Notes: generated from the letters alone by a model not told the origin. A stretch of DNA of 64,000 bases from Aristaeella hokkaidonensis (GCF_018128945.1 NZ_CP068393.1:1364001-1428000), one strand, 5' to 3'; shown: positions 32,234 to 40,055, counted from the first letter of the stretch. A program made the numbers and translations.

Positions 32234-32245
32234 GCAAACGTTTGT
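32234..32245. promoter_or_regulatory. LacI/CcpA-type operator upstream of GH5
   Basis: GCAAACGTTTGT touches the -35 hexamer. It matches the GH94 operator (GCAAACGTTTAC when read in the same direction) at 11 of 12 positions. The flanking TTGTAC on the minus strand also recalls the TTGTACGTACAA sites of the transport cluster. Confidence 0.65.
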
Positions 32246-32300
32246 ACAAGCAGTTTTCACGAACCTGAATTGTAACTTTTCCCGCTTTCAGTTCAATCTT

Positions 32301-32333
32301 AATTATGAATTATGAATTATGAATTTTGAATTC
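32301..32333. repeat. Heptanucleotide tandem repeat, AATTATG type
   Basis: Three to four units of period 7 between the pilin terminator and the GH5 promoter region. Confidence 0.75.
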
Positions 32334-32334
32334 A

Positions 32335-32368
32335 GAAAAGCCCGGACCCCTCAGAGTCCGGGCTTTTC
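32335..32368 (-). terminator. Pilin gene terminator
   Basis: Thirteen-base perfect stem (32335-32347 with 32356-32368; the inner C/G pairs close a short loop), 15 bases past the pilin stop codon, with A/T-rich flanks. Confidence 0.82.
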
Positions 32369-32382
32369 GATATTCTCAGTGA

Positions 32383-33867
32383 TTATTCCTGTGCCTTGCG
32401 GCGGGCCACCAGGACCACAGCCGCGCCGATGATCAGCAGTCCGCCGATCACGTAGAAGATCGTGGTACCGGAACCGCCGGTGCTGGGAAGAACCGTGCCT
32501 TGATTATTTCTTATCTCCATTGGTTTCTTATTAGGAGCCGGAGCCGACGCCTCTATATCAATAGGCTCCTTCAGGATAGTGTAACCACCTGTGGGGGCTT
32601 TTGTTTCCTGCAGCTTATAGGAATTATCCGTATCCAAGCCATTAATTGTTATCGTACTCCCATTGGTAACAATTGTATCTGTTACGTTTTCCGTTTCATC
32701 AGGCATTGCAACCCGGTATACTTCTCCCTCGGTCACTTTAACCAGCCGCATAGGATTTCCGGCCAGCAGAAGTTTGAACTCTGCACCTGCCAGTTTTCCA
32801 TTCGTTACACCGTCTACTTTATCAAATGTAAATTCATAAGTCCTGATTTCTGTTTCCTTGGGAACCGTTGTGTAATGTTCACCGTAAGCCAGAACAACCG
32901 AGTTCTTTTCCGGATTGGCCGTCTGGGCATCCCCGTCGAGAACCGCTGTGTAGACAATTACAATTTCTGTATACTTTGTGTTCGCATCTGCCTCTGCAGC
33001 AGCAGATTCCACAAGCTCCTTGGGCAAAGTAAGGGTAAACCCGGTCGCTGTGGCTTCAGCTGTATAATTATCCGCAGCTACATCTTCACCATTCACTCCG
33101 CCTATCTTCATTGATTCAACCTTTTTATAACTCAGGCCGGCAGTCATGGTGTCTGTCAGAACGATATCATCATTTGCTGTGGACGGGACTTTAACTTTCA
33201 GGGTATATGTAATCTCGTCTCCGATTTGAGCATTTTTATCATCAGAATCGACTTCTTTTTCTACTGTCGGGAAAGTATTCTTTTCTTTAATGGTTACAGC
33301 GGTCAGTGTCTGCACAACCACTTCCTTACCGGCTGTGGATTCAATGTAATAATATCCGGGAGCCACAGCTCCAGTGGTAGCACTGCCGGCCACTTCTTCC
33401 TGGCTGAATGTCCCTTTAGGGAATATATTTCTAAAATTTTCAATGTTACCTATGGCTTCTGCGATCTGTGCCCCTGACGTATTCGGATCTTTCAGCTCTA
33501 CAGACCAATAGTTTGTATCACCAATCTGACTGAGATTAAACAAGTTAGTCCCTTCCAGGGCTGCTGCTTTAGTTGCTGAATCCGTATGGTAGGTTACTCC
33601 ACCACCTGACTGACTAGTACCATTTATTTCCGGATCCTTACCTATATCAGCTTCCAGGATCCGGTACCAAGTATATTGAGTAGTATCCGTTGCAGCCTCT
33701 GCTTCCTTTGAAGTAGATTCAATCGTGATGCTTGGAGTTGAAGTCGTACCGGTTGTCGTCTCTCCACCCGTTTCTCCGCCGCCTTCTCCGCCCTCACCTT
33801 CCGCGAAGGCACACACCACCGTCAGCATCATAGCCAGCGCCAGCATCAAAGCAAACAGTTTTTTCAT
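32383..33867 (-). CDS. Sortase-dependent pilus backbone (isopeptide-forming) pilin
   Basis: Major pilin candidate. Start at ATG 33867, 9 bases after TGAGGGG; upstream in-frame starts lack a ribosome site. The 494 residues run: signal peptide (about 1-23, ALAMMLTVVCAFA), Gly/Glu/Thr-rich linker, N-terminal domain, a pilin-motif-like VTIKEKN (Lys about residue 196; compare VxVYPKN), a D2-type domain starting FPTVEKEV with IGDEITYTLKV, an SpaA/Cna_B domain (FDKVDGVTNGKLAGAEFKLL to LQETKAPTGGYT), then LPSTGGSGT, a membrane segment and RRK. The Lys/Glu pattern (FDKV, LQETKAP) is that of self-generated isopeptide bonds. The strong promoter and terminator make it a separately controlled, probably abundant product. 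Confidence 0.92.
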   Translation of the reverse strand: MKKLFALMLALAMMLTVVCAFAEGEGGEGGGETGGETTTGTTSTPSITIESTSKEAEAATDTTQYTWYRILEADIGKDPEINGTSQSGGGVTYHTDSATKAAALEGTNLFNLSQIGDTNYWSVELKDPNTSGAQIAEAIGNIENFRNIFPKGTFSQEEVAGSATTGAVAPGYYYIESTAGKEVVVQTLTAVTIKEKNTFPTVEKEVDSDDKNAQIGDEITYTLKVKVPSTANDDIVLTDTMTAGLSYKKVESMKIGGVNGEDVAADNYTAEATATGFTLTLPKELVESAAAEADANTKYTEIVIVYTAVLDGDAQTANPEKNSVVLAYGEHYTTVPKETEIRTYEFTFDKVDGVTNGKLAGAEFKLLLAGNPMRLVKVTEGEVYRVAMPDETENVTDTIVTNGSTITINGLDTDNSYKLQETKAPTGGYTILKEPIDIEASAPAPNKKPMEIRNNQGTVLPSTGGSGTTIFYVIGGLLIIGAAVVLVARRKAQE

Positions 33868-33992
33868 TGTCAGCATCCCCTCATTCATTATTTTGATCAC
33901 AAAGCGGTTTATCAATTAAATGCTTTTAATGAATACCCTTCAGGATCTCCGTTATTCAGTAACATTGCATACAGGTTTTCTATTGTGATGTA

Positions 33993-34021
33993 ATTATAGG
34001 CGTGTTTCCAATAGTTGTCAA
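33993..34021 (-). promoter_or_regulatory. Pilin gene promoter (consensus)
   Basis: TTGACA (34016-34021) and TATAAT (33993-33998) with a 17-base spacer, a perfect consensus. The leader is about 120 bases. Confidence 0.88.
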
Positions 34022-34078
34022 TGCTTTTGCATACATCTGTCGCTATTTTTGAACGTTTTTTCCATATGTTTCCTTCTC

Positions 34079-34678
34079 TCAGAATCCGAACCAGCCAAGC
34101 CGGTTAAAAGGGTAAATCCGGGCCATCGGTTTCCCGAAGATCTCTTCCTGGGAAATACAGCCGAAATTGGTTGCCCTGCTGTCAAAGGCATAGTCCCGGT
34201 TGTCTCCCAGCACAAAGAACTGTCCGGCAGGCACCCGGAACGGGAAATCAATGTCGCATTGGCCCAGCGCATGCTCTGAAATGTACCCGTCTTCCTCCAG
34301 GAACTCACCGTTTACCTTCACATAGCCTTTCTCGTCAATCTCAACCGTATCTCCTTCCCGCGCGATCACGCGGCGCAGGAGCAGCTTGTTGTTAAAGTAA
34401 AAAGCGCAGATCTCACCGTTGTTCACTTCGTCGTTTTTCGTCAGCAACACGATATCCCCCGGCTGGAAGCCGGGTTCCATATTGTGTCCGTTCGTAATCC
34501 GCAGAACCGGCAGGAAGATGAAGGCTACGATCACTGCCAGGGCTGCCACCACGATAAACGTCCCGATGGTACCCTTCAGTGCCTGCCTGAACTTTCCCTT
34601 GCTGCGGACCTGGCTCATTTCGGATTCAATCTCGTTCAGATCCGGCAGTGTATCGGCTCTCCTGGGTTTCCTGGCCAT
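34079..34678 (-). CDS. Signal peptidase I-fold protein lacking the catalytic Ser/Lys (SipA-like pilus factor)
   Basis: S26 signal peptidase I relative of 199 residues with one membrane segment (about 39-58) and the family boxes: ITNGHNMEPGFQPGD, LLLRRVIAREGDTVEID, and GDNRDYAFDSRATNFGCIS. The serine nucleophile expected in box B (G-x-S-M-x-P) is Asn here (about residue 68), and the general-base Lys expected in the next box (usually KR) is Arg (about residue 101). Both changes are clear in the DNA. In streptococcal pilus islands, SipA is a known signal-peptidase homologue without the catalytic pair that is needed for pilus polymerisation. I infer the same role here, because the backbone pilin gene follows directly. 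It is last in the six-gene operon. Confidence 0.85.
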   Translation of the reverse strand: MARKPRRADTLPDLNEIESEMSQVRSKGKFRQALKGTIGTFIVVAALAVIVAFIFLPVLRITNGHNMEPGFQPGDIVLLTKNDEVNNGEICAFYFNNKLLLRRVIAREGDTVEIDEKGYVKVNGEFLEEDGYISEHALGQCDIDFPFRVPAGQFFVLGDNRDYAFDSRATNFGCISQEEIFGKPMARIYPFNRLGWFGF

Positions 34679-34692
34679 GGCTGTTCCCTCGT

Positions 34693-35088
34693 TTACTCAG
34701 TTTTCCCGTCTTCCTCCGGGGCATCGGTTTCTGCTTCCGGTTCCTTTTCTTCCTGCTTTGCCGCCTGCTCAATCTCTTCCTCTGTCGGCAGTTCCGGCAG
34801 GTCGATATCCACCATGGTCAGCTTCTGCAGCAGCCGCAGCTGTTCCTCGATCTTCTTCATCCGGATCTGCAGGTCCTTCGCGGCACCCTGCATCCGGAGT
34901 TCCTCAATCCGGTTTTCATAATCCCGGCGCGCATAATCCAGCTGCTTGTCCGTCTGTTCCCGGATCTCAGCAACTTTCCGCTCAGCCGCTTCACAGCGTT
35001 CCTTCAGTTCCAGGTTTTCCTTGCGCATGGTATAGATCAGTTCCAGCAGTTCAAAACGCCCAAGGCTTTTCAGCATGTTTTTGGCCAT
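34693..35088 (-). CDS. Coiled-coil protein of unknown function
   Basis: Not recognised. The 131-residue product begins MAKNMLKSLGRFELLELIYTM, then has a long heptad-rich helix (about 20-95) that is mostly charged, and a very acidic C-terminus (about 98-131). There is no signal peptide or membrane segment, so it is probably cytoplasmic and may line the membrane under the assembly machinery. GGAGGAACAGTGC precedes the ATG. It lies between the solute-binding protein (32 bases) and the SipA-like gene (14 bases), so it is a firm member of the pilus operon. Confidence 0.75.
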   Translation of the reverse strand: MAKNMLKSLGRFELLELIYTMRKENLELKERCEAAERKVAEIREQTDKQLDYARRDYENRIEELRMQGAAKDLQIRMKKIEEQLRLLQKLTMVDIDLPELPTEEEIEQAAKQEEKEPEAETDAPEEDGKTE

Positions 35089-35120
35089 GCACTGTTCCTC
35101 CGCAATCCAGCCGCATTTCC

Positions 35121-37136
35121 TTACGGCAGTATTTCGAATTCGTCCTCTGTATCGGTTGGATCGATTCCCCGGTCCACCATGGACTGGTACACGTTATAGT
35201 AGCTGGACGCGACGATGGCGTCGCCCCAGGTAATATACCGGATGATGTCATAGTTCATCAGGTCGCTGGTATAGAAATCATAGTATACATTGGAGTATAC
35301 CGGAATCAGCGGCAGCAGCTCGCTCAGCTGTTCCTGGAGGGTGATCCATTTCTGCACAAAACCCAGCGCATCGCTCGGCACGGTTTCCAGCATCTGCCGG
35401 GCATATTCCGACATCTGCGCATGCGCCCAGGCCAGGGTGTCCTCCGCCGGCGCTTCCGGGTCTCCCGCCAGGAAGAACAGCTGGGGATCAAATTCAATAT
35501 TGAAGTCATCCCCCACGTAGAACATGTCGATACCCTCAATATCCCGGTCGTGATAAGCATGCACCAGGTCGTTCATCGTCATGGGGACCAGCGTCAGGCG
35601 GATGCCGGCTTCTTTCAGGGGTTCGACAAAACAAGCCTCCATGGCCTCCGCCATTTCATTGCTTTCCGGATACGCTAGGGTCAGGTCCAGCGTCAGCAGT
35701 TCACCCTGTACCTTTTTGCAGCGTACATCGTCCCTGCCGGCGGCATACCGTTCGCCGTTCTCGTTCATTGTCCAGCCGTCCGCGTCCAGCAGTCGTCTGG
35801 CCTTTTCCACATTCAGCTCATAATGTTTCACGCCATCCAGGGAAAGGGATTCCCACTCCTCAATCCTGGCGTCGTATGCTTCCTCTTCCTCCGGTGTGGG
35901 ATCCTCCGGCAGTGTCTCCGGATAGTCTTCCGTCCCCTTTACCATGCCATACATCCACTGGCCGATGCCCAGCATTCCATCTACAGGAATGCCGTACAGA
36001 TAGGTGTATTCATCCTGCAAGGCTTTCTTGTCCATACAGTAGGCAATCGCCTGGCGTACGTTCTTTTCCTGCACTGCCGGCCTGTCCGGGGTGAAGACAA
36101 TGAAGGAAAGACCGATCCGGGGATAGTTGGTCAATGTATATCCTTTTCCTTCAGAAACCAGTTCAATTCCCTTTGTAATTGTATCCCTGCGGACCACTTT
36201 GTTCAGCAGCTGGAATTCATCCGCTTCCAGCTTTTCAATCATATCTTCATCTTTTGCCAGGGTAAAACGCAGTTTCGGGATCGTGGGTTTGAAACCTTCC
36301 GCATTCCCCTTGAAATAGGGATTGATCTCGAATGTGCAGGTTTCCCCGTCCCAGGATGTCAGCACATAGGGGCCGCTGCCCACCGTTGGATGGGACAGGT
36401 AGCCATTCTCCGGATCCATGACCGTAGCCTGGAGCAGTTCCGTGCAGAAGATCTTCCCTTCCACCTCCGGATCCTCGTTGCCGATATATACGCCTTTCCC
36501 GTCATCATACACCTTGCAGCCGGGCGCGATTTCGTGAATGGGATACGGCAGGAATCCCATCCGGTACATCTCAAAGAAATACGGCAGTGCTTCCGGTTTG
36601 ACCCGGAATTCAATCATCCTTTCATCCGTCACCCTGACGCCGGAGAGATAAGGTACTTCTCCGGAAATATACTCTTCATAGCCTTCCAGGTAGGAAAGAT
36701 CCATGGGCCGCCCGCCCAGTTCGGCAATTTCCGGCGCAGCCTGGAACAATACAGAAAAAGCGTAGTCCCAGGCAGTAATCTCTGTTCCGTCGGAATAATA
36801 CAGGTCGTCGCAAAGCTGGAACCGGTAGATCCGGACACCCTTTGAATCCTCAAAAACACCCTGGGCGGAAGCAACGACCGGATTGGCTCTCAGGAAACCG
36901 CTGTCATAGCCCCATTCCACCAGGTAATAAGCGTGAACCAGGGTCCGGACATCAATATCTGTTGTGGCGTTTCCCCACATGCCCGTAAAGAACTTTCCGT
37001 CCATCCGCGTCGGATTGCCGACGACCAGTTCCCCGTAATCCCTGTCCGGATATGTAAGGGCAGGTGCCTCCGCGAAGGCTGCACTCCCGCTGAACAGCAG
37101 GATTCCGGCGGTAAGCATCGCAATCAATCTTCTCAT
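35121..37136 (-). CDS. Family 5 extracellular solute-binding protein without lipobox
   Basis: OppA/DppA-type binding-protein fold of 671 residues. The signal peptide (about 1-22, LLFSGSAAFA) has no lipobox Cys, so the mature protein should be released or held by partners instead of lipid-anchored. Family features include GSGPYVLTSWDGETCTFEINPYFKG, the region with LRFTLAKDEDMIEKLEADE, and NVRQAIAYCMDKKAL. No permease or ATPase genes are near. It sits inside the pilus-assembly operon, 25 bases after the Thr/Pro-rich gene, suggesting a role outside classical peptide uptake, for instance as an adhesive or chaperone-like component; that is inference. Confidence 0.82.
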   Translation of the reverse strand: MRRLIAMLTAGILLFSGSAAFAEAPALTYPDRDYGELVVGNPTRMDGKFFTGMWGNATTDIDVRTLVHAYYLVEWGYDSGFLRANPVVASAQGVFEDSKGVRIYRFQLCDDLYYSDGTEITAWDYAFSVLFQAAPEIAELGGRPMDLSYLEGYEEYISGEVPYLSGVRVTDERMIEFRVKPEALPYFFEMYRMGFLPYPIHEIAPGCKVYDDGKGVYIGNEDPEVEGKIFCTELLQATVMDPENGYLSHPTVGSGPYVLTSWDGETCTFEINPYFKGNAEGFKPTIPKLRFTLAKDEDMIEKLEADEFQLLNKVVRRDTITKGIELVSEGKGYTLTNYPRIGLSFIVFTPDRPAVQEKNVRQAIAYCMDKKALQDEYTYLYGIPVDGMLGIGQWMYGMVKGTEDYPETLPEDPTPEEEEAYDARIEEWESLSLDGVKHYELNVEKARRLLDADGWTMNENGERYAAGRDDVRCKKVQGELLTLDLTLAYPESNEMAEAMEACFVEPLKEAGIRLTLVPMTMNDLVHAYHDRDIEGIDMFYVGDDFNIEFDPQLFFLAGDPEAPAEDTLAWAHAQMSEYARQMLETVPSDALGFVQKWITLQEQLSELLPLIPVYSNVYYDFYTSDLMNYDIIRYITWGDAIVASSYYNVYQSMVDRGIDPTDTEDEFEILP

Positions 37137-37161
37137 GACTCCTGAACCTTCCCTTCAGGTC

Positions 37162-38061
37162 TTACTCAAAGCAAACGCCCACATGGATCTGGATATTGTA
37201 AAGGCCAAGTGCAACTTCATAATCCTCAATGGCAATCGTCGTTTCCCCGGGATTCGGCCGCAGTGTGGGCACATGTCTCGGAACCGGTGTGTTCGGGGAC
37301 TCTGTCGGTGGCGGCGTCGGAACCGGCTTTTTGGTAATGACTGGTTTCCCTGTCGGACCGGCAGTAGGTTTCTCTGTGACGGTTTCAGGGGCCGTCGGTG
37401 TGACTTCCGGTGTTACAGACGGTGTCGGCGATTCATCCGCCGGCACAGTCGGCGTCGGAGAAGGCGTCGGGGATGGCGTTGGCGAAGGTGTTACCGGATC
37501 AACCGGCGGTACAAAAGGTGTAAACGTAGGCTTCGGCGACGGCGTCGGACTGGGCGTCGGTGTTTCGTATTCATACTTGGCCATCGCCCGCACCTGTACG
37601 CTGCCGGTGCTGTTCGGCACGGACAGCAGCATGGCGCTCATCGTCAGGCGTTCCGGTCCTGCTGTCATCTCGACATAGTAAATCCCGTGAGCCAGCTCCT
37701 TAAACTCGATTTTACCCTTCTCATCGCTGACTCCGTCGGCGGTCGGTTTGATTTTCCGGTCCGCGATCCGCTGCCGGATCTGGCTCAGCGTCATATCCAC
37801 GGAGGCGGAACCGTCACTCCGCACGAAGACTGTGATATCGCTGAAGGTATCCTCCATCGTCCAGTCGCCGTAATCGCCTGTGGCAATCAGATAAATCGCC
37901 ATCCGGATTCCGGACGGGTCAAACTCGTTCCGGTCATCACCTATGGTAATACTCAGCCAGCCGTCGTTTGCTTCCTCCGTGCCAGCCGGAACAGACACAC
38001 AGGAAAACAGCAGCGCGAATACAATCGCGATGCACAGCATTCCCATTCCGCGTCTCTTCAT
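37162..38061 (-). CDS. Secreted Thr/Pro-rich protein with SpaA-like N-terminal domain
   Basis: Function not recognised; possible minor pilus component. The 299 residues have a signal peptide (about 1-25), a beta-rich domain (about 33-165) with FKELAHGIYYVEMTAG, the form of the end of an SpaA/Cna_B fold, and then about 100 residues of TPSPTP and PTPPP spacer such as is used to cross cell walls. The C-terminus is IEDYEVALGLYNIQ...GVCFE. The IEDYEVALG part recalls the IxDxDVPLG segment that often precedes LPXTG in clostridial proteins, but no LPXTG or membrane tail follows. The start overlaps the previous stop codon by four bases (ATGA). Confidence 0.7.
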   Translation of the reverse strand: MKRRGMGMLCIAIVFALLFSCVSVPAGTEEANDGWLSITIGDDRNEFDPSGIRMAIYLIATGDYGDWTMEDTFSDITVFVRSDGSASVDMTLSQIRQRIADRKIKPTADGVSDEKGKIEFKELAHGIYYVEMTAGPERLTMSAMLLSVPNSTGSVQVRAMAKYEYETPTPSPTPSPKPTFTPFVPPVDPVTPSPTPSPTPSPTPTVPADESPTPSVTPEVTPTAPETVTEKPTAGPTGKPVITKKPVPTPPPTESPNTPVPRHVPTLRPNPGETTIAIEDYEVALGLYNIQIHVGVCFE

Positions 38062-39020
38062 GTCTCTTCTTCCTCTTTGATTTCATTCGAAATCTGATCC
38101 ATGGTTTCCAGGGCTTTCTCCATCTGTTCCGGATCTTCCCTTTTTCCTTCATCGGGGAGGCGGTAAAACCGTCCCCGGATCAGTTCAATCATCCACAGCA
38201 CCAGCAAGCCCGCCAGCAGCACCGGACAACCCAGCAGCAATACGTTCTGCCAGTTTGCCGGGAAGGTAGCCTGGTCATTTTCCGCCAGCAGCGTCCGGGC
38301 CTCCCGGATCGGGATCCGCTCCGCCTGAACCAGCAGCCGCTGGTCCTTCCGCTGGGAAACGAGCGTCAGCTTTTCGTCCCCTTCTCCAGGCGTCAGATCC
38401 AGCTCTTTCAGTCCGGCAGGAGACAGCATCTGAACGCCTTTGACCCGGTATACCATCGTCCGGTCCAGCACATTCAGGATTACCAGGCTGCCGGGAATCA
38501 GCTTGTCCAGGTCTTCCAGCATCCGGTCGTCCGTCAGTCCGATATCCCCCAGGATGCCTTCAGCCTTCAGCACGCCAGGTCCCGCGAGGACGATGTTTTC
38601 CCGGCTTCCGTCCGCCGGCAGGGAACTTGTGTCCACATGAATCAGTTTCTGTGTCGCCGGTGTTTCAGTACTCAGATGATACACAGGCAGGGATATTCCG
38701 ATATCAGGGATTACCAGTCCGGCAATCACGCCCGAATGGACGTTCATATGGTTCTGGTAATCCCGGGTCGTTCTTGTAATCCCGGCCGTGAAGATATCCT
38801 CCATCCGGATTTCTTCCAGGCCAGCGTTCCATTCCGCTGCTTCCGCAAATAGCTTTTCGCGCTGCTCCTTGTCCATTGCCGCCGTCTTTTCCCGGTATCC
38901 CTGCATGATCTCAGCGTCACGGTGCCTGCCCAGCTGGTCGGATAAAACAGGATACAGGAAGTGACCGAAGACGACAGCCAGCAGCAGGAAAGCGAGAATC
39001 CATGCAAGCAGTTTTTTCAT
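38058..39020 (-). CDS. Sortase-fold protein with both catalytic residues lost (pseudo-sortase)
   Basis: Start at ATG 39020, overlapping the upstream stop codon (ATGA) with GGAGG in front. The 320-residue protein has the two-membrane-segment layout of class C sortases (about 7-25 and 258-285) and aligns over its length with the intact sortase at 30015-30929: IPDIGISLPVYHLSTE, SLPADGSRENIVLAGPGVL, VLDRTMVYRVKGV, LTLVSQRKDQRLLVQAER. Where the active sortase has VLSGHRG, this one has VLAGPGV (His lost, about residue 147). Where it has TLMTCTPYG, this one has TLVSQRKD (Cys lost, about 222). The Arg region QRLLVQ is kept. It therefore should not transpeptidate, yet the reading frame is intact. A docking or regulatory role in pilus assembly is inference. 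Confidence 0.83.
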   Translation of the reverse strand: MKKLLAWILAFLLLAVVFGHFLYPVLSDQLGRHRDAEIMQGYREKTAAMDKEQREKLFAEAAEWNAGLEEIRMEDIFTAGITRTTRDYQNHMNVHSGVIAGLVIPDIGISLPVYHLSTETPATQKLIHVDTSSLPADGSRENIVLAGPGVLKAEGILGDIGLTDDRMLEDLDKLIPGSLVILNVLDRTMVYRVKGVQMLSPAGLKELDLTPGEGDEKLTLVSQRKDQRLLVQAERIPIREARTLLAENDQATFPANWQNVLLLGCPVLLAGLLVLWMIELIRGRFYRLPDEGKREDPEQMEKALETMDQISNEIKEEEET

Positions 39021-39940
39021 TCCGCCGCCTCCGTTTCCGTACCGGCGACAACAGTCTGTCTGCCTGTCAGGTTTCCGAAACTCTGCAGCGGCCAAAGTGC
39101 AAACTCTGCCCGCCCCAGGATCTCCCCTTCAGAAACCGTACTGTAGTCTGTTTCCCGGCTGTCCACTGAAAGACTCAGCTGGTCTCCCTGCACAAAATAC
39201 CGGTCCCTGGCCATGATCACCCGGCGGCCTTCCGGCGCAGCGTCTTCTGTGCGGCCGGAAGTATAGTCTGTGCTGATTTCCAGTCCGTTTACCCGTGTCT
39301 CGGCGTAAGGGCTCAGCACCACCCGTTCCCCGGGGCCTGCCAGCACACGCTTAAGCTGTGTTTTGACCGGATTGACAACCGCAAACGGAATCGGATCCGT
39401 CAGCACCGCCTGGCCGTAGGAGGCTTCCACTTCCTTCAGCCAGTATTCACCGTTCTTCAGGTTCTCTGTACCTATGCTGACCGTTCCCTCTTCGGTACTC
39501 TCAAAGATATCTGCGCCCGTTACAGTGGAAATCCAGGCATTTCCTCCTTCTGTGGACGCGTAGTACTGCCTTGTGGTTCCCACGTCCCGGTAAAGGACGT
39601 ACCGGCAGTAACGGCGGGTTTTCCCTTTGGGGCTCAGGATCGTCAGTTCAACCGGTTTGGCCAGTCTCTTTTCATACAGGATGATATCCCCGGCATGAAA
39701 TACCTGTCCTGCTTCCGATTTGCGTATGAGCAGCAGGCTTCCCTCCGGCAGTGTATCCCCCATCCCGGTTCCGTGTGCCACTGCCAGCTGGTAATACCGG
39801 AGGAATACAAACAGACCGACAGCAATGCTCAGGGTCAGTAAAATAATCAGACCCCGGCAGAGACGTCTCCGTCTGTCGGAACGTCTCACTCGCTTCATTT
39901 CCCGAAGCAGCTCTTCATCTCTGGGATGATAGATTTCCAT
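39017..39940 (-). CDS. S26 signal peptidase-like protein interrupted by an SpaA/Cna_B-like domain
   Basis: First gene of the pilus operon, 307 residues. A basic N-terminus (RRSDRRRRLCR) precedes one membrane segment (about 30-47). The signal-peptidase boxes are present but split: AHGTGMGDTLPEGSLLLIRK (the Ser position is Gly, about residue 57) with FHAGDIILYEK; then about 95 residues of insertion; then LKRVLAGPGERVVL (Lys kept, about 196), RVNGLEI and YFVQGDQLSLSVDSR. The insertion ends GTVSIGTENLKNGEYWLKEV and EASYGQAVLTDPIPFAVV, the typical closing strands of an SpaA domain. A normal family member has about 35-45 residues between the Ser and Lys boxes. Loss of the Ser suggests no protease activity. 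Confidence 0.75.
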   Translation of the reverse strand: MEIYHPRDEELLREMKRVRRSDRRRRLCRGLIILLTLSIAVGLFVFLRYYQLAVAHGTGMGDTLPEGSLLLIRKSEAGQVFHAGDIILYEKRLAKPVELTILSPKGKTRRYCRYVLYRDVGTTRQYYASTEGGNAWISTVTGADIFESTEEGTVSIGTENLKNGEYWLKEVEASYGQAVLTDPIPFAVVNPVKTQLKRVLAGPGERVVLSPYAETRVNGLEISTDYTSGRTEDAAPEGRRVIMARDRYFVQGDQLSLSVDSRETDYSTVSEGEILGRAEFALWPLQSFGNLTGRQTVVAGTETEAAE

Positions 39941-40026
39941 CCGTTCTCTCCCTGTCCGGTATTCCGGAATAAACCGGTCAAACAGTTACCGGAAAAAAAC
40001 AGATTAATTTATATATAACCATTGTG

Positions 40027-40055
40027 AGTATAACGCGATTAACTTTCCTTTTCAA
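40027..40055 (-). promoter_or_regulatory. Promoter of the six-gene pilus-assembly operon
   Basis: TTGAAA (40050-40055) and TATACT (40027-40032), 17 bases apart on the minus strand. The leader is about 80 bases and contains short CCGGT/ACCGG inverted repeats. Confidence 0.75.

Noticed and set aside
34018..34065. A 15-codon frame (MEKTFKNSDRCMQKH) with GAGAAGG upstream, just after the SipA-like gene
   Set aside because: The ribosome site fits, but so short a frame cannot be supported without conservation; it overlaps the pilin -35 region.
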